A stretch of DNA of 64,000 bases from Maribacter_C sp947494565 (GTDB lineage Bacteria > Bacteroidota > Bacteroidia > Flavobacteriales > Flavobacteriaceae), in the NCBI RefSeq assembly GCF_047345415.1, contig NZ_JBLFEP010000004.1:248001-312000 (forward strand). Reading direction: 5' to 3'. How positions within the stretch are numbered: position 1 is the first letter of the stretch; each line of letters starts with the position of its first letter. Under the pieces are notes generated by a model. It did no database searches. It was given only the letters and a program-made list of their open reading frames with translations, and was not told the DNA's origin. A program made the translations under genes and the position numbers. Positions 16,088-24,834 of this stretch are shown one piece after another.

Positions 16088-17014
16088 TTATTTTATTTTA
16101 GAGGCCAACAGATAGATTACCGCCATTCGAATCGCAACCCCGTTTTCCACTTGGTTCAAAATTATGGACTGTTTGGAATCGGCCACATCACTGGTGATCT
16201 CCACTCCCCTATTGATGGGTCCTGGGTGCATGATGACGATTTCTTTGTCAAGACTGTTCAATAGGGTCTTATTGACACCAAACTGTTGCGTGTACTCTCT
16301 TGTTGTCGGAAAGTAACTAATGTCCAAACGCTCGTTTTGAATGCGGAGCATATTGGCCACATCACACCAATTCAGTGCTTTTCTCAAATCGGTCTCAACT
16401 TCAACACCTAACGACTCTATATACTTGGGCAAAAGGGTTTTTGGTCCGCAGACCTTTACCTTGGCGCCTTGCAACTTCAATGCGAAAATATTCGACAAGG
16501 CAACTCTTGAATGCAAAATATCACCTACAATAACCACCTTCTTTCCGGCTACGTCACCTAATTTTTCCCGGATGGAATAAGAATCCAATAGCGCTTGGGT
16601 AGGATGCTCATGTGCTCCATCTCCTGCATTTACGATGGAAGCGTTTACATGCTTTGCCAAAAAAATACCGGAACCTGGGTTTGGATGTCGCATTACTACC
16701 ATATCAACCTTCATTGATAAAATGTTGTTTACGGTATCAATTAAGGTTTCTCCCTTTTTTACCGAAGACTGCCCTGCCGAGAAATTGATGACATCCGCTG
16801 ACAGACGCTTTTCGGCAAGTTCAAATGATAGCTTGGTTCTAGTACTGTTTTCAAAAAAGATATTGGCTATGGTGATATCACGTAGTGATGGAACTTTTTT
16901 AATGGAACGATTGATTACTTCCTTGAAATGATCGGCAGTATCAAAAATGAGTTGTATATCTTTTTCATTAAGATATTTTATTCCCAACAAGTGTTTTACA
17001 CTTAATTCTGCCAT
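16088..17014 (-). CDS. pyrB: Aspartate carbamoyltransferase catalytic subunit
   Basis: 308 aa. The carbamoyl-phosphate loop FFENSTRTKLSF is at residues 53-64, and HPTQALLDSYSI, MLRIQNERLD and HPGPINRGVE are all typical of catalytic PyrB. It condenses carbamoyl phosphate with aspartate in pyrimidine synthesis. No pyrI is adjacent; instead pyrR lies 1 nt upstream, the arrangement seen in PyrR-regulated bacteria. Confidence 0.96.
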   Translation of the reverse strand: MAELSVKHLLGIKYLNEKDIQLIFDTADHFKEVINRSIKKVPSLRDITIANIFFENSTRTKLSFELAEKRLSADVINFSAGQSSVKKGETLIDTVNNILSMKVDMVVMRHPNPGSGIFLAKHVNASIVNAGDGAHEHPTQALLDSYSIREKLGDVAGKKVVIVGDILHSRVALSNIFALKLQGAKVKVCGPKTLLPKYIESLGVEVETDLRKALNWCDVANMLRIQNERLDISYFPTTREYTQQFGVNKTLLNSLDKEIVIMHPGPINRGVEITSDVADSKQSIILNQVENGVAIRMAVIYLLASKIK

Positions 17015-17015
17015 T

Positions 17016-17555
17016 CTACTTATTTATCAAATAAATTACATCCTTCCCGTCGTTCTCCTTCCACATCACCTTTACCTTTTCTTCATTGATCGCATCTACC
17101 TGTCTACCTCTGTAATTGGGTTGTATTGGCAAATGCCTGCTAAATCGTCGATCGATCAGTGCTAAAAGTTCGATTTCAGAAGGCCTACCAAAAGACTGAA
17201 TCGCGGTAAGTGCAGCTCGTATACTTCTTCCGGTATAGAGAACATCATCGATCAGAACCACCTTCTTATCCTCGACCAAAAAATCGATTTTCGTTTTGGT
17301 AGCGGCCAAAGTCTTGTCTCCTCTTCTAAAGTCGTCTCGATAAAAGGTAATATCCAAAAAACCTACATCAATATGCTTTACCCCATATTCTTCTTTCAAG
17401 ATTTTGGTCAATCTTTCGGCTACGAAGGTGCCTCTTGGCTGAATACCGATAAGAACAGTATGCTCAAAATCAAGATGATTCTCAAGAAGTTGACAAGCCA
17501 AACGATGGAGTATGATATTGATTTCTTCGGAGGAAAGCAGTACTTTTTGACTCAT
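17016..17555 (-). CDS. pyrR: Bifunctional pyr operon regulator / uracil phosphoribosyltransferase
   Basis: 179 aa phosphoribosyltransferase-fold protein. The PRPP loop VVLIDDVLYTGRSIRAAL is at residues 99-116, and IGIQPRGTFVAERL near residue 37 is typical of PyrR. In other bacteria PyrR binds pyr mRNA to control attenuation and also has UPRTase activity. It is first of a four-gene operon with pyrB. The leader is only about 20 nt if the -7 box is right, which leaves no room for a classical PyrR attenuator upstream of pyrR. Confidence 0.9.
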   Translation of the reverse strand: MSQKVLLSSEEINIILHRLACQLLENHLDFEHTVLIGIQPRGTFVAERLTKILKEEYGVKHIDVGFLDITFYRDDFRRGDKTLAATKTKIDFLVEDKKVVLIDDVLYTGRSIRAALTAIQSFGRPSEIELLALIDRRFSRHLPIQPNYRGRQVDAINEEKVKVMWKENDGKDVIYLINK

Positions 17556-17581
17556 AATAGGTCTTCAATACTTTAGTGGCA

Positions 17582-17589
17582 CAAAAATA
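17582..17589 (-). promoter_or_regulatory. Putative -7 box of the pyrR-pyrB operon
   Basis: TATTTTTG on the minus strand matches TAnnTTTG, 26 nt before the pyrR ATG. The -33 element is not obvious at the usual spacing. Confidence 0.45.
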
Positions 17590-17627
17590 GGAAATTCCCT
17601 CGAATAACCTTTAGGCAAACGGATAAC

Positions 17628-17660
17628 AAAAAAAGGCCCCAAACCGAAGTGTCTGGAGCC
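17628..17660 (-). terminator. Rho-independent terminator of rpsA
   Basis: On the minus strand a GC-rich stem (GGCTCC...GGGGCC with one mismatch) is followed by seven T residues, 27 nt after the rpsA stop codon and before the pyrR promoter. Confidence 0.8.
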
Positions 17661-17686
17661 TTTTGCTATTTTAAAATGAAAAACCG

Positions 17687-19540
17687 TTATTTCTTACCGG
17701 CTTCCATTTTATCTTTCAACGCTTGTAAAGCCTCATTGGCATCACCTAAAGTAGGTTTTGCTTCATCAGCAGCGGCCTTCTGCCTTTTAGCGGCAGCCTT
17801 TACGTTACGTTTCTCTTCTTCCCTGAAAATAGCCGTGTGACTTGCGACTACGCGCTTAAAGTCCTTATTGAACTCGATGATCTTGAATTGGGCTTCTTCT
17901 CCTTTTCCAAGTTTCTTACCATCTTCTTTTTCAAGGTGACGTTGTGGTACAAAAGCGGTGATGTCTTCATTGAATTCAATGATAGCACCTTTATCAACGA
18001 TCTCTGTGATAGAAGCGGTATGAACAGAGTCTAAACCAAACTCACTTTCGTATTTATCCCAAGGATTTTCAGTGGTCTGCTTATGGCCCAAGCTCAACTT
18101 TCGGCCTTCAACGTCCAATTCCAATACCTCTACTTCCAAGGTATCGCCAACCGTTACGAATTCAGATGGATGCTTGATTTTCTTAGTCCAAGAAAGGTCA
18201 GAGATATAGATCAATCCATCGATACCTTCTTCCAATTCAACAAAAACACCAAAGTTGGTGAAGTTGCGAACAATACCTTTATGTCTTGATCCGACAGGGT
18301 ATTTGGTTGTGATATCGGTCCAAGGATCAGGACTCAATTGCTTGATACCCAACGACATTTTACGATCTTCGCGATCAAGGGTCAAAACAACAGCTTCTAT
18401 CTCATCGCCAACTTTGACGAAATCTTGAGCAGACCGCAAGTGGGTCGACCAAGACATTTCAGAAACGTGAATCAATCCTTCAACACCTTCGACAACTTCG
18501 ATAAACGCACCGTAATCAGCAATTACGACTACCTTACCTTTCACCTTGTCTCCAATTTTGATTTCGTCGCTCAAGGCATCCCAAGGATGTTTCTCCAATT
18601 GCTTCAAGCCCAATTGTATTCTCGATTTGTTTTCATCGAAATCAAGAATTACAACATTTAATTTTTGATCGAGCTCCACCACTTCGTTCGGATGGTTGAT
18701 ACGGCTCCAAGATAGATCTGTGATATGGACCAAACCATCTACACCACCAAGGTCGATAAAGACACCGTATGAAGTGATGTTTTTGACCACACCCTCCAAT
18801 ACTTGACCTTTTTCAAGCTGACTGATGATCTCTTTCTTTTGTTCTTCGATATCAGCCTCGATAAGTGCTTTGTGCGAAACAACAACGTTCTTGAATTCGT
18901 GATTGATCTTAACCACCTTGAATTCCATCGTTTTATTCACATATTGGTCGTAGTCACGAATCGGTTTCACATCTATTTGTGAGCCCGGTAAGAATGCCTC
19001 GATACCGAAGACATCCACGATCATACCACCTTTGGTTCTGCATTTGACAAAACCACTTACTACTTCTTCTTTGTCATGTGCCGCATTTACGCGATCCCAG
19101 GCCATAATCGTTCTGGCCTTTCTGTGTGAAAGTACCAATTGACCACTTTTATCTTCGCGGATGTCGATCAACACCTCGACTTTGTCACCTACCTTTAAAT
19201 CTGGATTATACCTAAACTCGTTTAGAGAGATAACACCTTCAGATTTGGCGTTGATATCGATAATCGCTTCGCGATCGGTAAGATAGACCACGGTACCGGT
19301 AACCACTTCTTCATCAGCGGTATCCACGAAATTTTCAGAAACCAATTTTTCGAACTCCTCTAGTTTAGAGTCCTCTACTTTTTCGATTCCTTGTTCGTAT
19401 TTTTCCCAGTTGAAGTTTTCCAAAAATTCTTGGGGATCTTGTGCAGGAGCAGTCTCTTTTTCCGCCTTCGGAGCCTCAGTAGCTTCGACTTGTGCTTCAG
19501 TAGTTTCTTCTACTTCGGCTTGTGTTTTTTCTTCAGCCAT
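17687..19540 (-). CDS. rpsA: 30S ribosomal protein S1
   Basis: 617 aa, slightly longer than E. coli S1 (557). An acidic Glu/Ala-rich N-terminus of about 60 residues precedes about six S1 repeats, seen as recurring GxVxNITSYGVFIDLGGVDGLVH-like blocks (for example VFVELEEGIDGLIY), each followed by the LGxKQLxxxPW pattern. The C-terminus is Lys/Ala-rich. S1 helps mRNA bind the 30S subunit; in Bacteroidota, where Shine-Dalgarno sequences are rare, its role in start-site choice may be larger. It is a single gene with its own promoter, a structured leader and a terminator. Confidence 0.95.
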   Translation of the reverse strand: MAEEKTQAEVEETTEAQVEATEAPKAEKETAPAQDPQEFLENFNWEKYEQGIEKVEDSKLEEFEKLVSENFVDTADEEVVTGTVVYLTDREAIIDINAKSEGVISLNEFRYNPDLKVGDKVEVLIDIREDKSGQLVLSHRKARTIMAWDRVNAAHDKEEVVSGFVKCRTKGGMIVDVFGIEAFLPGSQIDVKPIRDYDQYVNKTMEFKVVKINHEFKNVVVSHKALIEADIEEQKKEIISQLEKGQVLEGVVKNITSYGVFIDLGGVDGLVHITDLSWSRINHPNEVVELDQKLNVVILDFDENKSRIQLGLKQLEKHPWDALSDEIKIGDKVKGKVVVIADYGAFIEVVEGVEGLIHVSEMSWSTHLRSAQDFVKVGDEIEAVVLTLDREDRKMSLGIKQLSPDPWTDITTKYPVGSRHKGIVRNFTNFGVFVELEEGIDGLIYISDLSWTKKIKHPSEFVTVGDTLEVEVLELDVEGRKLSLGHKQTTENPWDKYESEFGLDSVHTASITEIVDKGAIIEFNEDITAFVPQRHLEKEDGKKLGKGEEAQFKIIEFNKDFKRVVASHTAIFREEEKRNVKAAAKRQKAAADEAKPTLGDANEALQALKDKMEAGKK

Positions 19541-19561
19541 TTGTATAGCTTAAAATTTGTA

Positions 19562-19599
19562 TTCTACGATTAAACAAGAGCTCAACAATCATCGTAGAA
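19562..19599 (-). promoter_or_regulatory. Hairpin in the rpsA 5' leader
   Basis: A perfect 9-bp inverted repeat, TTCTACGAT (19562-19570) and ATCGTAGAA (19591-19599), with a 20-nt loop containing GAGCTC. It ends 21 nt before the rpsA ATG, inside the predicted 115-nt leader. A second weak pair, CCCTTT (19626-19631) with AAAGGG (19653-19658), sits near the predicted start site. The position fits translational autocontrol; function is inferred. Confidence 0.5.
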
Positions 19600-19661
19600 G
19601 TTGTTATTTATTTCCTTATAGTTATCCCTTTCCGCTCTTGAATCTTTGTTAAAAAGGGCTG

Positions 19662-19692
19662 CAAAAGTACACTTTTTACCGAAGTATCACAA
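19662..19692 (-). promoter_or_regulatory. rpsA promoter
   Basis: TACTTTTG (19669-19662, minus strand) matches TAnnTTTG exactly, and TTG (19692-19690) lies 20 nt upstream, within the range usual for Bacteroidota sigma-A promoters. The start site should be near 19655. Confidence 0.65.
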
Positions 19693-19806
19693 CTCTTTCT
19701 AAGCAATGACCCTTCTTTATTTACTATTTCATTGCTTTTAGTACCAACTTCTGGCAATTATTACTATATTGAGTGCCTAAATATTAACGAACAAATACAT
19801 TAACTT

Positions 19807-20187
19807 ATGAGTGTTAAAGCAAAATACCAAGGTGTCTTATCCCTTGGTGAGCAACTAGGAATCAAAGATGGAAAAGTGACCGAAGAAAACGGTGTTCTTA
19901 AAATCAAAGGACAAGCGTCAACTCCCTATGAAAAAGATCTTTTATGGGATAAGATCAAAGAAGCTGGTGGCGAGAACGCGTCGGACATCATGGCGAATAT
20001 CTCGGTAGAAGATGACTCAGTGTACCATAGACATACGGTAGCTAGTGGCGAATCTTTGAGTAAAATCGCCAAGCATTATTACGGTGATGCCATGAAGTAC
20101 ACTAAAATTTTTGAGGCAAATACCAATATCTTGAAGAATCCTGATGTGATTCATCCAGATCAGGTATTGGTCATTCCAAATATCTAA
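19807..20187 (+). CDS. BON/LysM-domain protein (YgaU/Kbp-like)
   Basis: 126 aa. Residues 8-70 resemble a BON fold (GVLKIKGQASTPYEKDLLWD), and residues 77-126 are a LysM domain (HTVASGESLSKIAKHYYG ... IHPDQVLVIPNI). This two-domain order is that of E. coli Kbp/YgaU, a cytoplasmic potassium-binding protein, and like it the protein lacks a signal peptide. A peptidoglycan role is therefore not assumed. The gene is monocistronic, ended by a strong terminator. Confidence 0.85.
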   Translation: MSVKAKYQGVLSLGEQLGIKDGKVTEENGVLKIKGQASTPYEKDLLWDKIKEAGGENASDIMANISVEDDSVYHRHTVASGESLSKIAKHYYGDAMKYTKIFEANTNILKNPDVIHPDQVLVIPNI

Positions 20188-20204
20188 AATCGTACATCAA
20201 AATG

Positions 20205-20238
20205 AAAATGCCGTTGGATATCCAACGGCATTTTTTTT
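20205..20238. terminator. Strong, probably bidirectional terminator
   Basis: A perfect palindrome (AATGCCGTTGGA mirrored by TCCAACGGCATT) followed by eight T residues on the plus strand and by TTTTCATTTT on the minus strand. It separates the convergent lysM and cmk genes. Confidence 0.88.
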
Positions 20239-20300
20239 GTATCTATTTTACCAACAGTCGTTTTACGAATGTGTCCAGACTGTTTATTCCAGGCCTATTC

Positions 20301-20987
20301 CTACTCGATTATTCGAAGCGCGTAATTATACATCCGTTCAAACTGCTCCTCCAGCCCCATATCACTATTATCGAATGGTATGGCATCTTTGGCCTGACGA
20401 AGTGGGGAGAATTCGCGATTCGAGTCAATGTCATCCCTGTAGCGTACATTCTTGAGCACATCCTCGTATTCGACTTCCTCACCCTTATCCAGTAATTCTT
20501 TGTAGCGTCGGTGGGCTCTTTTCTCTGGGGAGGCAGTCATGAATATCTTGAGCTCCGCATCGGGGAAAACCACCGTTCCGATGTCCCGACCATCCATAAC
20601 GATACCCTTCTCCAGACCCATTTTTTTTTGCATATCCACAAGCATATGGCGCACTTGTTCCAACTCAGCAACTCTGCTCACATACTTCGACACCTCTAAC
20701 GACCGGATTTCCTTTTCGACATTTTCCCCATTCAAATACATTTCCGAAAAGCCAAGGTCTTTGTTGTACTTAAATAAAAGCTTGATCCTCGGTAGTAACT
20801 TAATCAGGGCTTGGGTATTTTCCTGACCCTTACCTATGAAGCCGTTCCGCATCGCAAAGAGGGTAACGGCCCGATACATGGCGCCTGTATCTACATATAT
20901 GTAGTCAAGTGCCTTTGCCAACTGCTTGGCAATCGTACTTTTCCCGGTGGACGAATATCCGTCTATGGCGATGGTGATTTTTTTCAC
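20301..20987 (-). CDS. cmk: Cytidylate kinase
   Basis: 228 aa. The P-loop IDGYSSTGKST is at residues 8-18; YVDTGAMYRAVT, MDGRDIGTVVFPDAELK and RAHRRYKEL are classic CMP kinase motifs. It phosphorylates CMP and dCMP. It lies downstream of lon on the same strand, 63 nt from the lon stop, and converges on lysM. Confidence 0.96.
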   Translation of the reverse strand: MKKITIAIDGYSSTGKSTIAKQLAKALDYIYVDTGAMYRAVTLFAMRNGFIGKGQENTQALIKLLPRIKLLFKYNKDLGFSEMYLNGENVEKEIRSLEVSKYVSRVAELEQVRHMLVDMQKKMGLEKGIVMDGRDIGTVVFPDAELKIFMTASPEKRAHRRYKELLDKGEEVEYEDVLKNVRYRDDIDSNREFSPLRQAKDAIPFDNSDMGLEEQFERMYNYALRIIE

Positions 20988-21050
20988 ACTGTAAAAATAG
21001 GCAGAAAAAACGGTGTAACCCCCTCCCTTTCAGCGGGTCTCTAAATTCAG

Positions 21051-23501
21051 TTACAACTTTTTCGCATTCCTCACTTTTTGTCCGGTAATCGCCAAATCGA
21101 TTACCTCATGCATATCTGTAACGTAATGAAACGTAAGTCCCTTTAGATAGTCTTTTTTAATCTCAAGAATATCTTTTTCATTATCCTTACAAAGTATGAT
21201 CTCTTTGATTCGTGCCCGCTTGGCAGCAAGTATTTTTTCCTTAATTCCGCCTACCGGAAGTACTTTGCCCCTCAAGGTTATCTCACCCGTCATCGCCAAA
21301 CTTTTTTTCACCTTCCTTTGGGTAAATAGAGAGACCAATGATGTCAACATGGTGATACCGGCACTTGGGCCATCTTTTGGTGTTGCTCCCTCAGGCACGT
21401 GAATATGAACGTTGTATTTTTCGAATATTTCGGAATCGAGCCCAAAACGTTCCGCGTTCGACTTGATATATTCCATGGCGATTGTCGCAGATTCCTTCAT
21501 TACTTTACCCAAGTTGCCCGTAATGTTCAAAGAACCCTTGCCTTTAGATAAAATAGATTCAATAAAAAGGATGTCACCTCCGACACTTGTCCAAGCCAAT
21601 CCGGTTACGACCCCTGCAACATCGTTATTCTCATACTTATCACGTTCTAACCGCGCCGGGCCCAACACTTTTTCCACATCCGCACTAGTGATTTTGATAT
21701 TGTACGATTCCTCGGTAGCAATCGATTTGGCGGCATAGCGCACCATTTTGGCGATTTGCTTTTCAAGTGAACGCACCCCTGACTCACGTGTATATCCTTC
21801 AACTATTTTTTCAAGTTGTGGTTTACCGATTTTAAGGTGTTTGGTGGTTAGACCATGTTCCTCCAACTGTTTGGGCAGTAAATGCCTTTTGGCGATTTCC
21901 ACTTTTTCTTCAATGGTATATCCCGTGACATTGATGATCTCCATACGATCTCGTAAAGCAGGCTGTATGGTAGACAGGTTATTCGCTGTAGCGATAAACA
22001 TCACTTTAGAAAGATCATACCCCATTTCGAGGAAGTTGTCATAGAACTCACTATTCTGTTCCGGATCCAACACTTCTAACATCGCGGAAGAAGGGTCACC
22101 TTGGTGACTATTCGAAAGCTTATCGATTTCATCCAAAATAAACACTGGATTCGAGGTTCCGGCTTTTTTCAGGCTCTGAACGATTCGACCTGGCATTGCG
22201 CCAATATAGGTCTTTCGATGCCCCCGGATTTCGGCCTCATCCCGCAGCCCTCCCAAGGACATACGAACATATTCCCTTCCTAGGGCTTCCGCAACCGATT
22301 TACCCAAAGAGGTCTTTCCTACACCTGGAGGCCCGTATAAACAGAGAATGGGCGATTTCATATCATTTCTCAGCTTCAGCACGGCCAAATATTCTATAAT
22401 GCGTCGTTTCACATCCTCCAGGCCATAGTGATCTCGATCCAGAATTCGTTCGGCACGCTTTAAATCGAATTTATCCTTTGAAAAGTAATTCCAAGGTAAA
22501 TCCAAGAATAAATCAAGATAATTTCGTTGAATAGAGTATTCCGCAACCTGAGGGTTCATTCGCTGCATCTTGGAAAGCTCTTTTTCGAAGTGTTCTTTGA
22601 CCTTTTCGTCCCATTTCTTCTTTTTCGCCTTCACCCGCATTTCGTGCAGCTCTTCATCATAAGACCCACCACCCAATTCTTCTTGAATGGTTTTCATCTG
22701 TTGATGCAAGAAATACTCACGCTGTTGTTGATCCATATCATTTCGGACCTTCGATTGAATATCGTTCTTAAGTTCCAACTTTTGCAACTCGACATTCATA
22801 TACTTCAAGGTAGCCAGTGCACGGTCTTGTAAATTGCCGATTTCCAACAATTCCTGTTTGTCCTTTACATCGAGATTGAGATTTGATGAAACAAAATTGA
22901 TCAGGAACGAATTGCTTTGAATATTTTTAATGGCAAATGAGGCCTCACTAGGTATATTCGGGTTGTCCCTAATGATTTGAAGGGCCACTTCTTTGATAGT
23001 TTCGATAATCGTCAGAAACTCCTTGTCTTCCGGTGCGGGTCGCTCCTCTTTCGTTTCGCGTACCGTAGCCGTAAGATAGGGGTCTTTTGTAAGCACCTCG
23101 GCTATTTCAAACCGTTTCTTTCCTTGAATGATGACAGTCGTATTTCCGTCGGGCATTTGCAAAATACGGAGGATACGGGCAACAGTACCTATCGTATTGA
23201 TGTCCTTCACATCAGGATTCTCAACACTCTCGTCTTTTTGAGAGACCACACCGATAACCTTAGACCCGGTATTGGCATCTTTTACGAGTTTTATCGATTT
23301 ATCGCGACCTGCGGTAATTGGAACGACTACTCCTGGAAACAAGACCGTATTGCGCAGAGGCAATATAGGCAGGGTTTCCGGGAGATTTTCATTGTTCATC
23401 TGCTCCTCATCCTCCGGTGTCAAAAGTGGTATTAATTCCGCATCCTCTTCAATAGAATGCAAAGACATATTGTCAAAATTTGTAAACTTGGAATCTCCCA
23501 T
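21051..23501 (-). CDS. lon: ATP-dependent protease Lon
   Basis: 816 aa, LonA type. The order is an N-terminal substrate-binding domain (about 40-240), coiled coil, AAA+ module with GPPGVGKT near residue 389, and a C-terminal protease domain with the catalytic Ser in KDGPSAGIT near residue 708 and the Lys in GGIKEKILAAKRA. It degrades damaged and regulatory proteins in the cytoplasm. It is divergent from the ECF sigma gene across a 218-nt spacer containing an inverted repeat. Confidence 0.97.
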   Translation of the reverse strand: MGDSKFTNFDNMSLHSIEEDAELIPLLTPEDEEQMNNENLPETLPILPLRNTVLFPGVVVPITAGRDKSIKLVKDANTGSKVIGVVSQKDESVENPDVKDINTIGTVARILRILQMPDGNTTVIIQGKKRFEIAEVLTKDPYLTATVRETKEERPAPEDKEFLTIIETIKEVALQIIRDNPNIPSEASFAIKNIQSNSFLINFVSSNLNLDVKDKQELLEIGNLQDRALATLKYMNVELQKLELKNDIQSKVRNDMDQQQREYFLHQQMKTIQEELGGGSYDEELHEMRVKAKKKKWDEKVKEHFEKELSKMQRMNPQVAEYSIQRNYLDLFLDLPWNYFSKDKFDLKRAERILDRDHYGLEDVKRRIIEYLAVLKLRNDMKSPILCLYGPPGVGKTSLGKSVAEALGREYVRMSLGGLRDEAEIRGHRKTYIGAMPGRIVQSLKKAGTSNPVFILDEIDKLSNSHQGDPSSAMLEVLDPEQNSEFYDNFLEMGYDLSKVMFIATANNLSTIQPALRDRMEIINVTGYTIEEKVEIAKRHLLPKQLEEHGLTTKHLKIGKPQLEKIVEGYTRESGVRSLEKQIAKMVRYAAKSIATEESYNIKITSADVEKVLGPARLERDKYENNDVAGVVTGLAWTSVGGDILFIESILSKGKGSLNITGNLGKVMKESATIAMEYIKSNAERFGLDSEIFEKYNVHIHVPEGATPKDGPSAGITMLTSLVSLFTQRKVKKSLAMTGEITLRGKVLPVGGIKEKILAAKRARIKEIILCKDNEKDILEIKKDYLKGLTFHYVTDMHEVIDLAITGQKVRNAKKL

Positions 23502-23563
23502 AGTCGTATTTCGGTCATTCTGTCATTAGCTGTACAGAACTCTATTTTTAAAAATTATACTTC

Positions 23564-23602
23564 AACACCCTGAACTCCTACGCTTGGGGCAGTTAAGGTG
23601 TT
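23564..23602. promoter_or_regulatory. Inverted repeat between lon and the ECF sigma gene
   Basis: AACACC (23564-23569) pairs with GGTGTT (23597-23602), and AACT with AGTT inside it after a small internal loop. It lies 63 nt before the lon start on the minus strand and could be a repressor site or an RNA hairpin. No classical CIRCE element is seen. Confidence 0.3.
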
Positions 23603-23719
23603 CTTTGTGTACTTCATTCCCTTTGATTTGGCAATTCCCATGCCATAATGTTGTTTTTTTTTAGCACAAACTGTAACAATCGTTAAATTGGCTTATCTCT
23701 AAGACAAACCATTCATTTT

Positions 23720-24274
23720 TTGAGCCACAAAAAAGAACATACTGACGCTTTATTGCAATTGTGTCTAGAAGGAAAATCAAGTGCACAATTGGAAATTTAC
23801 AACCGCTATTACAAAGCCATGTACAACACGGCCGTTCGGATTGTAAAAGATAGCGCCGAAGCTGAGGATGTAATGCAAGAGTCGTTTTTAAACGCGTTTA
23901 CGAAGCTGCATACATTTAAGGGAGAGGTAACTTTCGGAGCTTGGCTTAAACGCATTGTGATAAACAACAGTATCTATCATTACAGAAAGAAACAGAAGAA
24001 AAAAGAAGTTGATCTGGATGATGTAATTTATAAGGTCGAAGATAATGACGGAGTTGTTTCGGATCATGCGTTAACCGAACTGAAGGCTCAAAAAGTGATG
24101 GAAACCATGAACCTATTAAAGGACAATTACAGAGTTTCTTTGACCTTACATTTAATTGAAGGATATGATTATGAAGAAATCAGTCAAATCATGAATATCA
24201 GCAATGCCAACTGTCGCACGACGATAAGCAGGGCAAAGGAAAGTCTAAGAAAGAAATTAACAATTCCCTACTAA
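23720..24274 (+). CDS. ECF-type RNA polymerase sigma factor
   Basis: 184 aa. Region 2 is seen as YNTAVRIVKDSAEAEDVMQESFLNAF and FGAWLKRIVINN, and region 4 as LHLIEGYDYEEISQI followed by CRTTISRAKESLRK. The start is TTG at 23720; the frame has no ATG or GTG before an in-frame TAA at 23684. The stop overlaps the ATG of the next gene by 1 nt, and that gene encodes a membrane protein suited to be its anti-sigma factor. Confidence 0.92.
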   Translation: MSHKKEHTDALLQLCLEGKSSAQLEIYNRYYKAMYNTAVRIVKDSAEAEDVMQESFLNAFTKLHTFKGEVTFGAWLKRIVINNSIYHYRKKQKKKEVDLDDVIYKVEDNDGVVSDHALTELKAQKVMETMNLLKDNYRVSLTLHLIEGYDYEEISQIMNISNANCRTTISRAKESLRKKLTIPY

Positions 24275-24834
24275 TGGAAAACGAAAATATAGAACAACTG
24301 TTTGACAAGCTCCAGGGCACTTTCGATATCGGAGAACCCAAAGAAGGACATCAACAACGCTTTCTTGAAAAATTACAAGCCTCACAAGGGGTGGTCTCTA
24401 TAGAGCGCAAAAAGAAATCATGGTGGAGACCTTTATCGATAGCAGCCTCCATTGTGCTACTTGTCGGCGTCGGCATCGGCTTTTTCAATTCAGCACCGAC
24501 TCGCGATGAGCAGGTGGCGGAAATATCACCGGAGGTGTCACAAACACAGTTTTACTTTGCGAGTTTGATCGAAGAACAGGTGAGGGAACTTGAAGAGATG
24601 GGTACACCTGAGACCCAAAAGATAATCGACGATACCACGATACAATTACGGCGTCTGGAAACCAACTATAGCACTTTGGAACAAGACCTCATCAATGGCG
24701 GTAACAGTAAATTGATCCTCAGTGCCATGATTACGAATTTTCAAACAAGGATAGACCTTTTAGAAGACGTGCTCGACCAAATCGAAACAATAAAAACACT
24801 AAAAAATCAAAATGATGCGAACTATACTATTTAA
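24274..24834 (+). CDS. Putative membrane anti-sigma factor
   Basis: 186 aa. The cytoplasmic N-terminus (1-50) contains EGHQQRFLEKLQ, a pattern common in small Bacteroidota anti-sigma-like proteins; one membrane helix follows (about 53-71) and then an extracytoplasmic, largely helical domain with LEEMGTPETQKII and a coiled-coil-like C-terminus. No zinc HXXXCXXC motif is present. The assignment rests on position (1-nt overlap with the sigma gene, 23-nt overlap with the next) and topology. Confidence 0.65.
   Translation: MENENIEQLFDKLQGTFDIGEPKEGHQQRFLEKLQASQGVVSIERKKKSWWRPLSIAASIVLLVGVGIGFFNSAPTRDEQVAEISPEVSQTQFYFASLIEEQVRELEEMGTPETQKIIDDTTIQLRRLETNYSTLEQDLINGGNSKLILSAMITNFQTRIDLLEDVLDQIETIKTLKNQNDANYTI

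Noticed and set aside
22977..23435. 152-codon plus-strand reading frame inside lon
   Set aside because: It is wholly antisense to the conserved substrate-binding domain of Lon, shows no protein-like pattern and has no promoter or spacing signal of its own.
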